A stretch of DNA of 64,000 nucleotides from Fistularia commersonii (taxonomy: Eukaryota > Chordata > Actinopteri > Syngnathiformes > Fistulariidae), in NCBI GenBank assembly GCA_037954325.1, contig JBBMNZ010000003.1, positions 26,062,892 to 26,126,891 on the forward strand, given 5' to 3'. The notes under the pieces are model-generated. The model had not been told where the DNA came from, made no database searches, and was given only the letters and a program-made list of their open reading frames with translations. A program made the translations under genes and the position numbers. How positions within the stretch are numbered: position 1 is the first letter of the stretch; each line of letters opens with the position of its first letter. Below, in pieces: positions 19,685-30,660 of the stretch.

Positions 19685-21760
19685 ACCACAGGAAGGCAGT
19701 TAGCACTTCACCTCACAGCAAGAAGGTCCAGGGTTCTCCACAGTCCAGAAGAGGAGAGTCACCACAGAACCCACATTGCCTGGAGGGGATTGGATGCCTG
19801 TCTGCAACTGATGAATGAGTGAGTGGTTGTATGTCTGAATGAGTGAGTGAATGGTTGTCTGTCTCATAAGTGAGGGAGTGAATGTATGAATGAGTGAATG
19901 GTTGTATGTCTCTATATGATGAATGACTGAGTGAATGGTTGCATGTCTATATGACGTCTGAATTATAGAGTCAGTGAATGGCTGTATGTCTCATATGATG
20001 AGTGAATGAATGAATGAGTAAGTGAATGAATGAATGAATATTTGTATTCTCTAAATGATGAATGACTGAATGACTGAGTGAATGGTTCACTGTCTCATAC
20101 AATGAGTGAATGAATGAATGATAGAATAGTTGTATGTCTCTAAATGATGAATGAGTGAATGAATGGGTGAGTGAATTGTAGTATGTCTCATATGAATGAG
20201 TGAATGAATCAATGAGTGAATAAATGTATGTCTCTATATGATGAATGAGTGAATGACTGAGTGAATGGCTGCATGTCATTATGATGTCAGAATTATAGAG
20301 TGAGTGAATGGTTGTATGTCTCATATGATGAGTGAATGAATGAGTGAATGAATGAATGAACAAATAGCTGTATTCCCTAAAGATGAATGAATGAATGAAT
20401 GGGTGAGTTAATGGTAGTATGTCTCATATGATGAGTGAATCAGTGAAAGGATGAGTAAATGAATGAATGAATGAATAGTTGTATTCTCTATATGAGGAAT
20501 GAGTGAATGACTGAGTGAATGGTTGCATGTCTATATGATGTCAGAATTATAGCATGAGTGAATGGCTGTATGTCTCATTTAAGTGAATGAGTAGATGAAT
20601 GAATGTCTGTGTGCCTGAATAAACGAATGAATGAATGAATGAATAGTTGCATTCTCTCTATGATTGAGTGAATGACCAAGTGAATGGTTGTATGTCTCAT
20701 ATGATGAGTGAATGAATGAATGAATGAATAAATAAATGACTGAATGAGTGAATTAATTAATGAATAGTTGTATTCTCTAAATGATGAATGAATAAATGAA
20801 TGAATGAGTGAATTAATTAATGAATAGTTGTATTTTCTAAATGATGAATGAATGAATGGGTGAGTGAATGGTAGTATGTATCATATGATGAGTGAATGAG
20901 TGAATGAATGAATGAATAGTTGTATTCTCTATATGAGGAATGAGTGAATGACAGTGAATTTTTGCATGTCTATATGATGTCAGAACTAGTGAGTGAGTGA
21001 ATGGTTGTATGTCTCATATGATGACTGACTGAATGAATGAATGAATAAATGAATGAATGGGTGAATGAATGAATGAATGAATTGGTGGGTGAATGGTAGA
21101 GTGTCTCATATGATGAGTGAATGAATGAGTGAATGAATGAATGAACAAATAGCTGTATTCTCTAAATGATGAATGAAGGAATGGGTGAGTTAATGGTAGT
21201 ATGTCTCATATGATGAGTGAATCAGTGAAAAGATGAGTGAATGAATGAATGAATGAATGAATGAATGAACAGTTGTATTCTCTATATGAGGAATGAGTGA
21301 ATGACTGAGTGAATTGTTGCATGTCATTATGATGTCAGAATTAGTGAGTGAGTGAATGGTTGTATGTCTCATATGATGAGTGAATGAATGATTGAATAAA
21401 TGAATGAATGGGTGAAATAATGAATGAATAGTTGTATTCTCTAAATGATGAATGAATGAATGAATGGGGGAGTTAATGGTAGTATGTCTCATATGATGAG
21501 TGAATGAGTGAAAGGATGAGTGAAGGAATGAGTGAATGAATGAATGAATAGTTGTATTCTCTAAATGATGAATGAATGAATGAATGAATGAATGAATGAA
21601 TGTTAGTGTGTCTCATCTATGTGATTATGAGGGCCTCTTGTCCAATGACACCTGGGATCGGCTTCAGCTCCATCTGACTGCAGGATAAGTGTCATAAATG
21701 ATGAATGGATGGATGAATGGATGAATTAATGGACGGATGAATGAACGGATGGACGGCCCG
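19685..21760 (+). mobile_element. SINE-A split by a 1.8-kb internal minisatellite
   Basis: The left flank 19685-19800 holds the SINE-A head (CCTCACAGCAAGAAGGTCCA) and a degraded core with CACAGTCCAGAAGAGG. The right flank 21612-21760 holds the tail (CCAATGACACCTGGGATCGG, then CTTCAGCTCCATCTGACTGC and ATGGATGGATGAATGG). The 1.8 kb between them repeats the part of SINE-A, 'gtgaatgagtgaatggttgtatgtctctatatgatg', that normally joins core and tail once. The minisatellite is therefore an expansion inside a SINE. Confidence 0.85.
19805..21611. repeat. Minisatellite of GTGAATGAATG / TTGTATGTCTCATATGATG units
   Basis: Irregular units of roughly 50-110 bp combine TGAA/TGAG tetranucleotide runs with GGTTGTATGTCTCATATGAT and ATAGTTGTATTCTCTAAATG phrases. 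The minus-strand frames read as His/Ser-rich low-complexity peptides and are not proteins. Confidence 0.95.
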
Positions 21761-22382
21761 ATCGATCCGAACCTCCTTGCCGTCCTCTTCTACGTCCACC
21801 TCTTCCGAAGCAGCACCTTCCCTCGAACCGTTTTCCTCAGACCCGGCGGGACGGATTCCCCGCAGATCCGCCCTCCGCCTCCGAGGCTCTTTCTTCATCC
21901 TTCAAACACCGAAGGAAGATCAAGAGAAGCTTCTGGAAAAACATCCTCCCGGCTGCGTCTTCTCTCCCGGGAGGAAAAGGAATCCGTCAGCACGCGTCGC
22001 GCTCCTGGAGGAAACCATCCGGCGGGAACAATGTTAGCTGTCTGACTTGACGATTGACTTATCAGCGCCGCCGCCGTGACACCTATTAATAGACGGCGGT
22101 TTGATTTAGAGCGGGTGGCGCTGAGATTCATGGCAGCAGTTATTCATTTATCAGAGCGGTGAATATGCAAGTCGGCGGTTGATACATCGCCGGGATGATA
22201 CCGGGGAGCAACCAGGAGAGGACCTCGCGGCGGCGGCGGCGGTCGGAGGGGAAGGGCGGGCTTTTCCCGGCGCGGCGGGAGGTGAAAACACGCCGATAGA
22301 ATTGATAAATAAAACAAATAAAGCTGTCAGGTAATTGGTAGGAATGGGTGGCGGGCGGGATGTTCATTATGCATGAAGTGTA

Positions 22383-22429
<47 letters not shown>

Positions 22430-22989
22430 ACAGCCTCAGATGCTGTCGAACGCTCGATTAGAACGTCAGCGCGCATCCTGGGGCGACGCCGACGCCGCCG
22501 CCGCCGCCATTCCAAAATGTCAAGCTTGTTTGGCGGCGGCGCCGCCTCGTTTAACGTCGTCGTCGGCGAGGAAGCTTGTTATTTCAGACGTGGAAGTTTG
22601 TTTTTTCCGAAGAGCTCCGCCTCCTCGTCCTCGAGACAAGCCTCGGCAACAGAAGGCGCGGGATCGATACGCCGTGATTGAGCGTCGTTCCTCCGGTATT
22701 ACTTTGCGTCGCAGCGGGATCGATAACCCGGCCGGGGGAAACATGAGGAGTGTGAGCACCGCGGGTTTATCTTCGCGTCGGAGGAAAAACAAAAAAAAAA
22801 TCCAGGAAGATGGAGACGCCGATCGGGTGAAATCATCTGCAAAGAAAAACAAAATCAATGCCGCGCCCGAAGTTCTCGTCCCTGGAAGGGGCGGAGCTCC
22901 GAGTTTGCAGGCGTCTGATGCTTCGGACCTTCTGCGCCGGTGATCAGAGGACCACCCTGGACTCGGTAGATGTTAGGAAACACCGGACA
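21761..22989. other. GC/CpG-rich unique sequence
   Basis: Contains overlapping Arg/Ser-rich frames up to 183 codons in three frames, a composition effect. It holds (TG)n at 22389-22425 and GCC-rich triplets at about 22487-22509. No exon-like frame with credible motifs. Confidence 0.4.
22389..22425. repeat. (TG)n microsatellite
   Basis: About 18 TG units. Confidence 0.97.
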
Positions 22990-23735
22990 CCTCGCCGACT
23001 CCCCCTCTGCTCGCTTTTAAACATCTCGTCTTCTGCAAGGCCCACACCAGGATCCTGAACGTGGACGGAAACCACTTTTAAATCCTGGTCCCTGGTCAGA
23101 TGTTTTCTTGGACAGAAACCATGAGAAATGGAGTAACTAAGAGGTCCAAGGTCTTCTGCCTGCTTCTCCTCGGAGGGGGTTCCAGAACTCGCAGAGGAAC
23201 ATCTACATTTTGAACCAGAATGAGACGCGGACAAGAATGAGCCTGACTTTTAAACATCTCGTCTTCTGCAAGGCCCACAGCAGGATCCTGAACGTGGACG
23301 GAAACCAGATGGACCATCAGCTCTTTTGGAGGAACCTTCTGCAGCTTCCAGAGCCTTTTCAGGAACAAAAGCAGAGGAACCAGTGACGGTGGAGCTCCTA
23401 GAAGCTTCTTTGCTCTTTTTGTGGAACTCATAGATGATTGGTGGAGCCCAGAACCAGATGGTTCCAGCAGACCGAGGAGCGGCATTTTGGAAACCCATCC
23501 TGGTCCCTGGTCAGATGTTTTCTTGGGACAACTTGGACAGAAGCAGAGAGAAATGAAGCAACCAGGAGGTCTGAAGTCATCTGGCCTGCTTCTCCTCAGA
23601 GGGGCTTCCAGAGCTTGTGGAGGAACATCTCCATTTTGGCTTGAATGAGTGCAGAGTTAGCTAACGGCTAACGGGGGGGTCATCAGTTCAGGGAGAAGAT
23701 AAAAACACTCCAACCATCTGATGGTCCCTGGTTAT
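22990..23735 (+). repeat. Repeat family D, copy 1 (arm of a long inverted repeat)
   Basis: From 23076 to 23735 the sequence is the inverted counterpart of 28361-28983. The pairing is gapless from 23096 to 23485 (positions sum to 52059) with only a few mismatches, and weaker beyond about 23540. The unit itself contains a partial tandem duplication: ATCTCGTCTTCTGCAAGGCC at about 23024 and again at 23260, and AGATGTTTTCTTGG at about 23098 and 23512. Both strands stay open for up to 163 codons, a by-product of the recent copy. No known domain. Confidence 0.9.
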
Positions 23736-24675
23736 TATTCCATGAACGCTGTGGCAGCTTCCACCTCCATGTCGTCCATGTTGTCCTCTTCTTCTTTGCT
23801 TTGGAGTGTGGCGCTGAAGGTGCCTGAGGTTTCCTCACCGCATGTGGGAAAGCAAAGCCAGAAGGTCCAGGAGGAGGCGGCTACTTCCTGGAACCAAATT
23901 CATCCGAAAGCAACGACGAAAGCAACTTCATGAAGAACCGACCGCACTCCACTTCTCCTCAACGACATGGTCATGGAGGTGTTCAGGACATCCCTGATGT
24001 CCTCATCTGGTCCAGAAGGTGCAGGTCCATCACTTTCTGCAAGGGGATCCTTGCAGAAGACATCCTTTCTATGTGTGTGTGTGTGTGTGTGTGTGTTTGT
24101 GTGTATGTTCATCTTCATCCTCATGATGCAAGAGGCATCGGGTTCCTCGGCCATCTGAGAACATCGATGGACGCGTTCGTCTCCAGATGAAGAATAGCTT
24201 TTGGAATCCACGTGAGACGAGAACGTCGGTCTGCGTCGGGCCTGAGGGGTGTGACCTCCAGCTCCGGGCTGGAAGCAGCCTCTGCACGGTCTGGAGATGA
24301 TGGAGCCATCCATCCAGGTAGATGGGAACATCTGACACGCTTTCCTCCATGAGAAGAAAAAAAAGAAGATAAATCCCACAGGGTTTTAGATCTTTCATTT
24401 ATCTTTGGAACTGAAGGTTGGAGTGTTTGCTTAGATGAACCCCCCCCTCCACCTCCACGCTCTTATCTCCTCGCCCAGACTCATCCTTCTTCTTCTTCTC
24501 GTGTCCGTCCTCCACGCCCCGGGACCAGAGCGAGGCCTCCACCGTCTGACCTTTGGAGAACGTAAGGCGACAACAGCAGCAGTATTTTTACTTCTTCTCT
24601 GACACTCCAATTATTTCCTCCTGTCCTCCCTCAGATCTCACATTAGCTGGGAGAGAAAGGTGGCAGCTGTATGCA

Positions 24676-24680
24676 TGTGT

Positions 24681-24730
<50 letters not shown>
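24676..24730. repeat. (GT)n microsatellite, about 26 units
   Basis: One GTGAGTG interruption near the left end, then uninterrupted GT. Confidence 0.96.
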
Positions 24731-24732
<2 letters not shown>

Positions 24733-25073
24733 TCTCTGGTGAGCGGACTTGGCCGGGAGGTCCGGTCCGGCCCCGGCGCCCGTCTCCACCGCTGACACCG
24801 CCGATGTCAAGGGCGGACAAAATAATTGGCGGCGCCGCCCGCTGCCGGCTTCGGGAGGGTCCACCGGCGTTCTTTTCAAGGTCCTCGCGTGAAGAACACC
24901 CAGGTCTTCGGAGTTGGAGATCTTTTTTTGTGCGCGTTCCTGCGAGGAAGCGGCGAGAGATGATTGGCCAACGCGTCGGAACTCCGGGAAAATAGTTCAC
25001 CCGGTCCGTAGGCGGTTCTCGTGCCGACCAAAAGGGCAGCCGGTGATATATTCATCCCTGTCACCCCCCCCTC

Positions 25074-25074
<1 letters not shown>

Positions 25075-25114
<40 letters not shown>
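25075..25114. repeat. (AC)n microsatellite, 20 units
   Basis: Uninterrupted AC run. Confidence 0.97.
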
Positions 25115-25116
<2 letters not shown>

Positions 25117-25355
25117 CGCTCAGACGTAATGACTGGATATTCCTCTGACACCCTGCCTCTCTTTCATCAGACGCTAACACACACACTCATGCTAAGTGTG
25201 GTTCTCCATCATGGCTGCCACGCCGCCGCTCGCGGGGTTCCGACGCCGGCGCCACCGCCGGCCTCCGGCCCGGAGAGGAAACCTCTCGCCACCGACAAAG
25301 TCATCACAGCATCGCCTTCCAGGAGAAACGGATATTAGATGCTTTAGGACGCGGA

Positions 25356-25445
25356 GCAGAGGTTAGCGCTTTAGCCTCCCGGCTAGAAGGTCCGTGTTCT
25401 CCTCAGGGTTCCTCTCCAGGGCTCTCCAGAGGAGAGCCTGCGTTG
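25356..25445 (+). mobile_element. SINE-A head fragment
   Basis: GAGGTTAGCGCTTTAGCCTC, then CTAGAAGGTCCGTGTTCTCC and AGGGTTCCTCTCCAGGG, parallel to the tRNA-like head and start of the SINE-A core. The remainder is missing. Confidence 0.55.
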
Positions 25446-25534
25446 TCCAGATGTTTGAGGGGAAAAAGGCATGGAGATAAGAAAGGAAGGAAGGAATAGC
25501 ATATAAATGCTAAGTTGCTAGCTTCTAATAGCCT

Positions 25535-26168
25535 CTCAAATTATATTCATGTTCATAATTAACACTATAACTGATACGCTGCTGTGACAAAAGAATTTCT
25601 ACAATCTTATCTTATCAAACCTTATCTTAACAAGTCTTATCTTTTCTTATCTTAGCTTAGCTTATCTTTCTTTTCTTTTCTTTTCTTTTCTTTTCTTTTC
25701 TTTTCTTTTCTTTTCTTTTCTTTTCTCGTCTCATCTTATCTTAATTCATATTATATTGTCTTATCTTAAGTTATCTTGCTTCGTCTTATCTTTTCTCATC
25801 TTACCCTTGCTTATCTTATCATCTCTTTTCTTATCTTAACTTATCATTCTTTTCATATCTTATCTTATCTTATCTTATCTTATCTTATCTTATCTTTTCT
25901 TATCTTAACTTATCTTATCTTATCTTTTCTTAGCTTATCTTAGCTTATCTTTCTTTGCTTATCTCATCTTACCTTTTCTCATCTTATGTTATCTTATCTT
26001 AACTTATCTTATATCATCTTATCTTATCTTAAGTTATCTTGTTTCGTCTTATCTGTTCTTTTCTTATCTTACCCTTGCTTATCTTATCATCTCTTTTCTT
26101 ATCTTAGCTTATCATTCATTTCTTATCTTATCTTAGCTTAGCTTAGCTTAGCTTGCCTTGGCTTATCT
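25535..26168 (+). mobile_element. LINE 3' tail with expanded (TTATC)n array
   Basis: A short LINE 3' UTR, with CGCTGCTGTGACAAAAGAAT and TTCTACAATC, is followed by about 570 bp of degenerate TTATC units. These include a homogeneous (TTTTC)n block (about 25670-25725) and (TTATC)n blocks near 25855-25900 and 25910-25930. The short tandem tail normal for this LINE type, as at 3168-3224, has expanded about tenfold. Confidence 0.85.
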
Positions 26169-26929
26169 CCTATAAACTGAGTGGCCTGTTTGTGTTGTGA
26201 CATCCAGAACAACAAAGAAAAGGATAAATGGAGTTAAGCGTCGAAGCTCTGAGTGTCTCCTGGCTCCGGGTGGGTCGTGGTCTGGTCTCCACGGCGACGT
26301 GAGATGGGATGTATCGGCACCAGTCATCGGGAGCGACACGGCACTTCCTGTCGCTGGTTTTCATCCACGGTTCCTCCTCGTCTCTCTCATCTTATTTCCG
26401 CTGCGCTTCTTTATTCTTCACCTCATTTTTCTCCGCAGTTCTTCTTCTTCATCTTCCATTCAATCTAAATCAGGCTTTCCATCTCCATAACCCTCCGTCC
26501 TCTCCAGCTTCGCTCCCTCACCTCTTCCATCTCCAACCTCCAGATGTTCTCCTAACCCCCCCGAGTTCCTGCCGTCTGTTTCCCGACGCCAAAATTGTCG
26601 CCGGCGTTAAAATCGGGTCCTATGACTCGATCTGTGACTGAAAAGCCATCAAGAATTAGCTTTAGAAAGTAGATGTTTTAAGTCACTGGGCGTGAAATGA
26701 CATTTTCCGGGCAGTGGGTTCGACGCTGATCCCTGCTGGACGCCGGAAAAACAACGAAAGAACATTCAGCTATCATCTCCAACGCTTGTCCTGTGGTCCC
26801 TGGACAAGGGGCAACCGGTGATCATTCAGTGGGTGGGAAGTGGGGTTCAACCTGGACCAATCACAGGGCTGCATATAAGACACTCGAACTGTCATTCACA
26901 ACACATATAAAAATATGTGTGAACATTGA
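26169..26929. other. Unique sequence, no gene recognised
   Basis: A 110-codon plus-strand frame at 26309-26641 is Ser/Phe/Leu-rich from CT-rich DNA and lacks motifs. At 26810-26870 a short piece (GGGCAACCGGTGATCATTCA...) may be another SINE tail. Confidence 0.4.
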
Positions 26930-27268
26930 CTTGGAAACAGTAACAGAGACCAAAAGACAGGAGGCAGAGCTGGAGGTCGCAGATATGAAGATGTTGAAGT
27001 TCTCTTTAGGAGTGACCAGGATGGAGAGGATCAGGAAGTCCATCAGAGGGACGGCACATGTAAGATGTTTTGGAGAGAAGGTCATAGAAGCCATGGTTAG
27101 GTCATGGACAGAGGAAGGATAGTGAATATATTGGTGGATGGATTTGGAGGTCTAGAGGAGACCAAGGAGAAGGTTTATTGATGTCGTGACAGAGGATATG
27201 AAGGAAGTTGGTGTGAGAGAGGAGGATCCAGAGAACAGGGTTAGATGGAGGAGGTTGATTCACTGTGG
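26930..27268 (+). pseudogene. RTE LINE ORF C-terminus (first unit of doublet)
   Basis: The frame reads TETKRQEAELEVADMKMLKF, then SLGVTRMERIRKSIRGTAHV and RCFGEKV, followed after a frameshift by the VGVREEDPENRVRWRRLIH end. It matches the 45535-46012 fragment. Stops and frameshifts show it is dead. It runs directly into a second, internally deleted copy. Confidence 0.85.
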
Positions 27269-27560
27269 AGAAAAAATTGTCACAGGGGTGCAGGACATGT
27301 ATGACTCGGACAAAGTGATGACTAAGATAGATCGGACACGCACACTCTTCTGTTCATGTCCAAACCATGGTGAAGATCTAGGTAGAAGGTTGCTGAAGGT
27401 GGAGCTGTCAGACAGGAGGTCGAGAGGAAAACCAAAAAAAAGATGTATGGATGTCGTGAGAGGATATGAAGTTAGCTGGTGTGAGAGAGGAGGAAACAGA
27501 GAATTGGGTGAGATAGATTTGCTGTGGAGACTCTAAAGGAAAAAGCCCACTGGAGAAGAA
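27269..27560 (+). pseudogene. Internally deleted RTE LINE 3' unit (second of doublet)
   Basis: Starts TTGTCACAGGGGTGCAGGAC and encodes VQDMYDSDKVMTKI, then jumps to HGEDLGRRLLKVELSDRRSR and a decayed C-terminus. VQDMY belongs to the RT domain and GRRLL to the far C-terminus, so the palm, thumb and linker are missing. The same junction occurs at 46030, 59800 and 60095. Confidence 0.85.
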
Positions 27561-28275
27561 GAAGATTCACTTTGTCATGTACACATCCTAAAGAGCAGGA
27601 TGCCCAATACGTCCATCACGATCTGGCGGTCGATGGCGAAGGTAGTGCGGGTAAATCGCATGATATCAAAACAGTCGTCAGCCTATCATCCGTCCTCATG
27701 ATGGAACTTGTCACTTAATGGACGTACAGGGCAGCCAATCAGACATCTGACCTTTTCTGACACATGGGTCAAAACGTATACGACGCAACCGCAAAACTCT
27801 AGCAAGCTAGCGAGTTAGCTATCCGAGTTAGCTTTACCATCGCTACACCCAAGAAGGGGAACGAAGAGCGTAATTTTCGGACTCTTCATAAAACCTTTCG
27901 GACGAGCAGAAGAGTGAAGGAACTCAAATCACAGCAGTCGTTTTCCTCACAGGTACGACCATTCACACACCTCCTGCCTGTGTGTGGAACCCTGAGGAAC
28001 CCCAACGTGAAGGAACCCCAATATGTTCTTGACGTGATGCTGGCATACGTCAGCGTATTCCGGGAGTCCCAAAAAGACAAAACAAAAACAGAATTGTAAA
28101 TTTCCGCCCTCCTCGTGCCACCGCCTCCACCGGGTCGCCGTTAGTTAGCAAGCGATAAATATAAATATTTACTGGCCAGGCGGTGAAAGATCAACAACCT
28201 CCAGCGGTAAGAAACCTCAGCAAACTCTACACACACTCCTCCATCACTGCACACACACCACTGCTGCATAGATAA

Positions 28276-28276
<1 letters not shown>
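27561..28276. other. Unique sequence
   Basis: No gene. A weak CGTAATTTTCGGACTCT near 27870 resembles a pogo-type end but stands alone. A degenerate SINE-A piece may cover 27960-28015. Confidence 0.4.

Positions 28277-28360
<84 letters not shown>
28277..28360. repeat. (GATA)n microsatellite, about 21 units
   Basis: Uninterrupted TAGA/GATA tetranucleotide array abutting family D copy 2. Confidence 0.98.
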
Positions 28361-28361
<1 letters not shown>

Positions 28362-28983
28362 GGACCATCAGATGGTTGGATCTTCTCCCTGCGCTGCTTC
28401 GCTCTGAAAGAAGCCGTTAGCTGTTTTATTCTGGTAAAAATGTAGATGTTCCTCTGCTAGTTCTGGAGAAGATGGCAGAAGATCTTGGACCTCTTAGTCG
28501 CTCCATTCCTCTCTGCTTCTGTCCAAGTTGTCCCAAGAAAACATCTGGCCAGGGACCAGGATGGGTTTTCAAAATGCCGCTCCTTGGTCTGCTGGAACCA
28601 TCTGGTTCTGGGCTCCACCAATCATCTATGAGTTCCACAAAAAGAGCAAAGAAGCTTCTAGGAGCTCCACCGTCACTGGTTCCTCTGCTTTTGTTCCTGA
28701 AAAGGTTCTGGAAGCTGCAGAAGGTTCCTCCAAAAGAGCTGATGGTCCATCTGGTTTCCGTCCACGTTCAGGATCCTGCTGTGGGCCTTGCAGAAGACGA
28801 GATGTTTAAAAGTCAGGCTCATTCTTGTCCGCGTCTTATTCTGGTTCAAAATGTAGATGTTGCTCTGCGAGTTCTGGAACCCCCTCCGAGGAGAAGCAGG
28901 CAGAAGACCTTGGACCTCTTAGTTGCTCCATTTCTAATGGTTTCTGTCCAAGAAAACATCTGACCAGGGACCAGGATTTAAAA
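28361..28983 (-). repeat. Repeat family D, copy 2 (inverted arm)
   Basis: Inverted partner of 23076-23735; in the best 390 bp I see only a few mismatches and no indels. It begins exactly at the end of the GATA array and ends near AAAAATGTCGCTCC at about 28983. The plus-strand 163-codon frame (28472-28963) differs from the 23-kb copy by three residues in 130, but no protein family is recognised and the opposite strand is equally open. Confidence 0.92.
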
Positions 28984-29489
28984 ATGTCGCTCCACGTTCT
29001 GCAAGAAGCATTCATATGGAACCGTAAAGAAACCCTGCCTCGGAGCAGAAGCTAAGAACATTCTTGGAGCTGAGCTCCATGGACCCTGGATCATCTGCTG
29101 TGCTGGTGCACCAAGAAACAAACGGGTTCCTGACAAGGTTCTTGGAACTGCAAAAAGTTCCTCCAACGAGAAAGGGTCTATTTTCTTGCATGACGGTGTG
29201 TTTGTTAGCGCAGTTAGCAGCGTTAGCAGCGTTAGCTTCTCCCCTGAACTCCTGAGCAATCGTATGATCTCGAAGAACGTGGCGTCACCCATGAAGGTCC
29301 TGGACGAGGCCCGTCTCAGCGAAACAGCATCGCAGGAACAATGGCAATAATCATAAAAATAAAAATTCGGGCCAAAAAACGATGTGAAAGAAATAGATTT
29401 CTCCTCCTGAAGAAGAGTTGCTGTGAGGCCGACATATTTTGAGAGCCCTCCCACGCCGGTGTGTGATGTCATCGTCCGGACCGCCGGCG
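28984..29489. other. Unique sequence
   Basis: No gene recognised. GTTAGCGCAGTTAGCAGCGT (about 29204-29223) is followed by further GTTAGCAGC units, giving a small repeat. Confidence 0.4.
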
Positions 29490-29526
29490 CACACACACAC
29501 ACACCAACGCACACACAACGGCGCAC

Positions 29527-29561
<35 letters not shown>
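29490..29561. repeat. (CA)n microsatellite, interrupted
   Basis: CA at 29490-29504, a broken middle, then CA at 29529-29561. Confidence 0.96.
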
Positions 29562-29562
<1 letters not shown>

Positions 29563-29675
29563 AATTCAGACTGGAAAAATGTCCGAAACGTCGATAAATC
29601 TCTGAACTGTGAACTTCCAAGACATTGTGAATGGAAATGGAGCTGATGGAAGAAAACGTGGTATGGATGAAGCCT

Positions 29676-29677
<2 letters not shown>

Positions 29678-29707
<30 letters not shown>
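29678..29707. repeat. (TG)n microsatellite
   Basis: 15 TG units. Confidence 0.97.
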
Positions 29708-29708
<1 letters not shown>

Positions 29709-30384
29709 GGTGATCAATAACCTGCCACTGGCTCCGCCCCCTGCCTGTCAGGGTAAATCCATCAACCCCACATGTCCTGGAAGTCAATGTGGGCGGAGCT
29801 AAAGTAGGCGGGGTCGCACCACTTCCTGTTTCCTGTCCAAGCCGAGCAGGAAGTAGAAGGTTTGAGAAGGTGTCGGAGGAGCTGGAGAAGCAGCTGCGCG
29901 GTGGATTATCGAGAGGAGATCTGGAGGAAGAAGACTCTGCGGTCTGCATCTTCATGAGGAACATGAAGAACATGAGGAACATCTTGAAGCGGTGAGTCCT
30001 CAGGTTTTCTGGCTCTTCTCGTTCCGTCCGATCAGCTCCTCGCCTGAAACCTTCTTCTGCTCGCCTTCTGATTTCACCACTGGGTTCCACGTTCTCCGTT
30101 TGGTGGAACCTCAGCCGGTTCTCTCTGGTTGCCTGCGAGCTCCTGCTGGATTTGCTGGAATCGGTTGTTTCCGTTTACAAGCGGTTGAAGTTGTTCTCCG
30201 GTTTGTCTGCTGCCTCTTCTCCTTCTGATGTTCTGCATCGCTGAGTTCCATCTCAGACTCGAAGGCCGGGAAAGAAACCCCACATTTTCGCGAATCCTAC
30301 AACGTTTTTCAGGAATGTTTCCTGGTGCATCAGGGAGGCGGAGGAACCATCTCAGCTCCTGGAACCATCTCAGCTCCTCGTCCT
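29708..30384. other. Unique sequence around the possible exon
   Basis: Apart from the weak exon candidate at 29850-29991, no feature. The 174-codon minus-strand frame crosses the TG repeat and is not credible. Confidence 0.4.
29850..29991 (+). other. Possible orphan exon (weak)
   Basis: A pyrimidine-rich CTTCCTGTTTCCTGTCC then GAGCAG resembles a 3' splice site ending at 29849. GTGAGTCC at 29992 is a good 5' splice site. The open frame between them includes VSEELEKQLRGGLSRGDLEE and a Met/Lys-rich FMRNMKNMRNILK. The frame closes with TGA exactly across the donor, as expected if coding ended at the splice. No domain was recognised and no partner exon was found. Confidence 0.25.
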
Positions 30385-30660
30385 TTTCACTCGTCCATAG
30401 AATAGAATGGAGCAACCAGGAGGTCCAAGCTCTTCTGGCCTGCTCGGCCTCAGAGGGGTTTCCAGGGCTTGCAGAAGAAACATCTATATTTTTGCCTGAA
30501 TAAGTACAGAGTTAGCAAACAGCTAATGCTAGGAGGAGATCCAAACACTCCAACCATCTGAGAGTCCATGGTCTTTATTCCATGAACGCTGTGGAAGCTT
30601 CCACCTCCATGCTGTCCATGTCTTCTTCTTCTTCTTGGTGGTTTGTTTTGAGTTTGGAGC
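30385..30660 (+). repeat. Repeat family D, copy 3 (partial)
   Basis: Contains GAATGGAGCAACCAGGAGGT, then TTCTGGCCTGCTCGGCCTCA, CTCCAACCATCTGAGAGTCC and ATGAACGCTGTGGAAGCTTC. These match family D at 23540-23790 in the same orientation. It lacks the left, best-conserved half. Confidence 0.8.

Larger units (their letters stand above)
23736..25355. other. Unique sequence with three microsatellites
   Basis: Contains (TG)n at 24072-24105, (GT)n at 24676-24730 and (AC)n at 25075-25114. Frames here alternate between Cys-Val or His-Thr repeats and GC-rich noise. The region just after 23735 still resembles family D (the GGCAGCTTCCACCTCCATGT block near 23753). No gene recognised. Confidence 0.45.

Noticed and set aside
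19971..21492. Long His/Ser-rich minus-strand frames
   Set aside because: These are translations of the TGAATGAGTGAA minisatellite.
22392..22943. 183-codon plus-strand frame starting in a TG array
   Set aside because: It starts as Cys-Val repeats and continues in GC-rich DNA that is open in several frames at once.
28472..28963. 163-codon frame nearly identical to a 23-kb frame
   Set aside because: The similarity comes from a recent inverted duplication; both strands are open and no protein family is recognised, so coding selection is not shown.
29566..30090. 174-codon minus-strand frame
   Set aside because: It crosses a TG microsatellite and mixed unique sequence without recognisable motifs.
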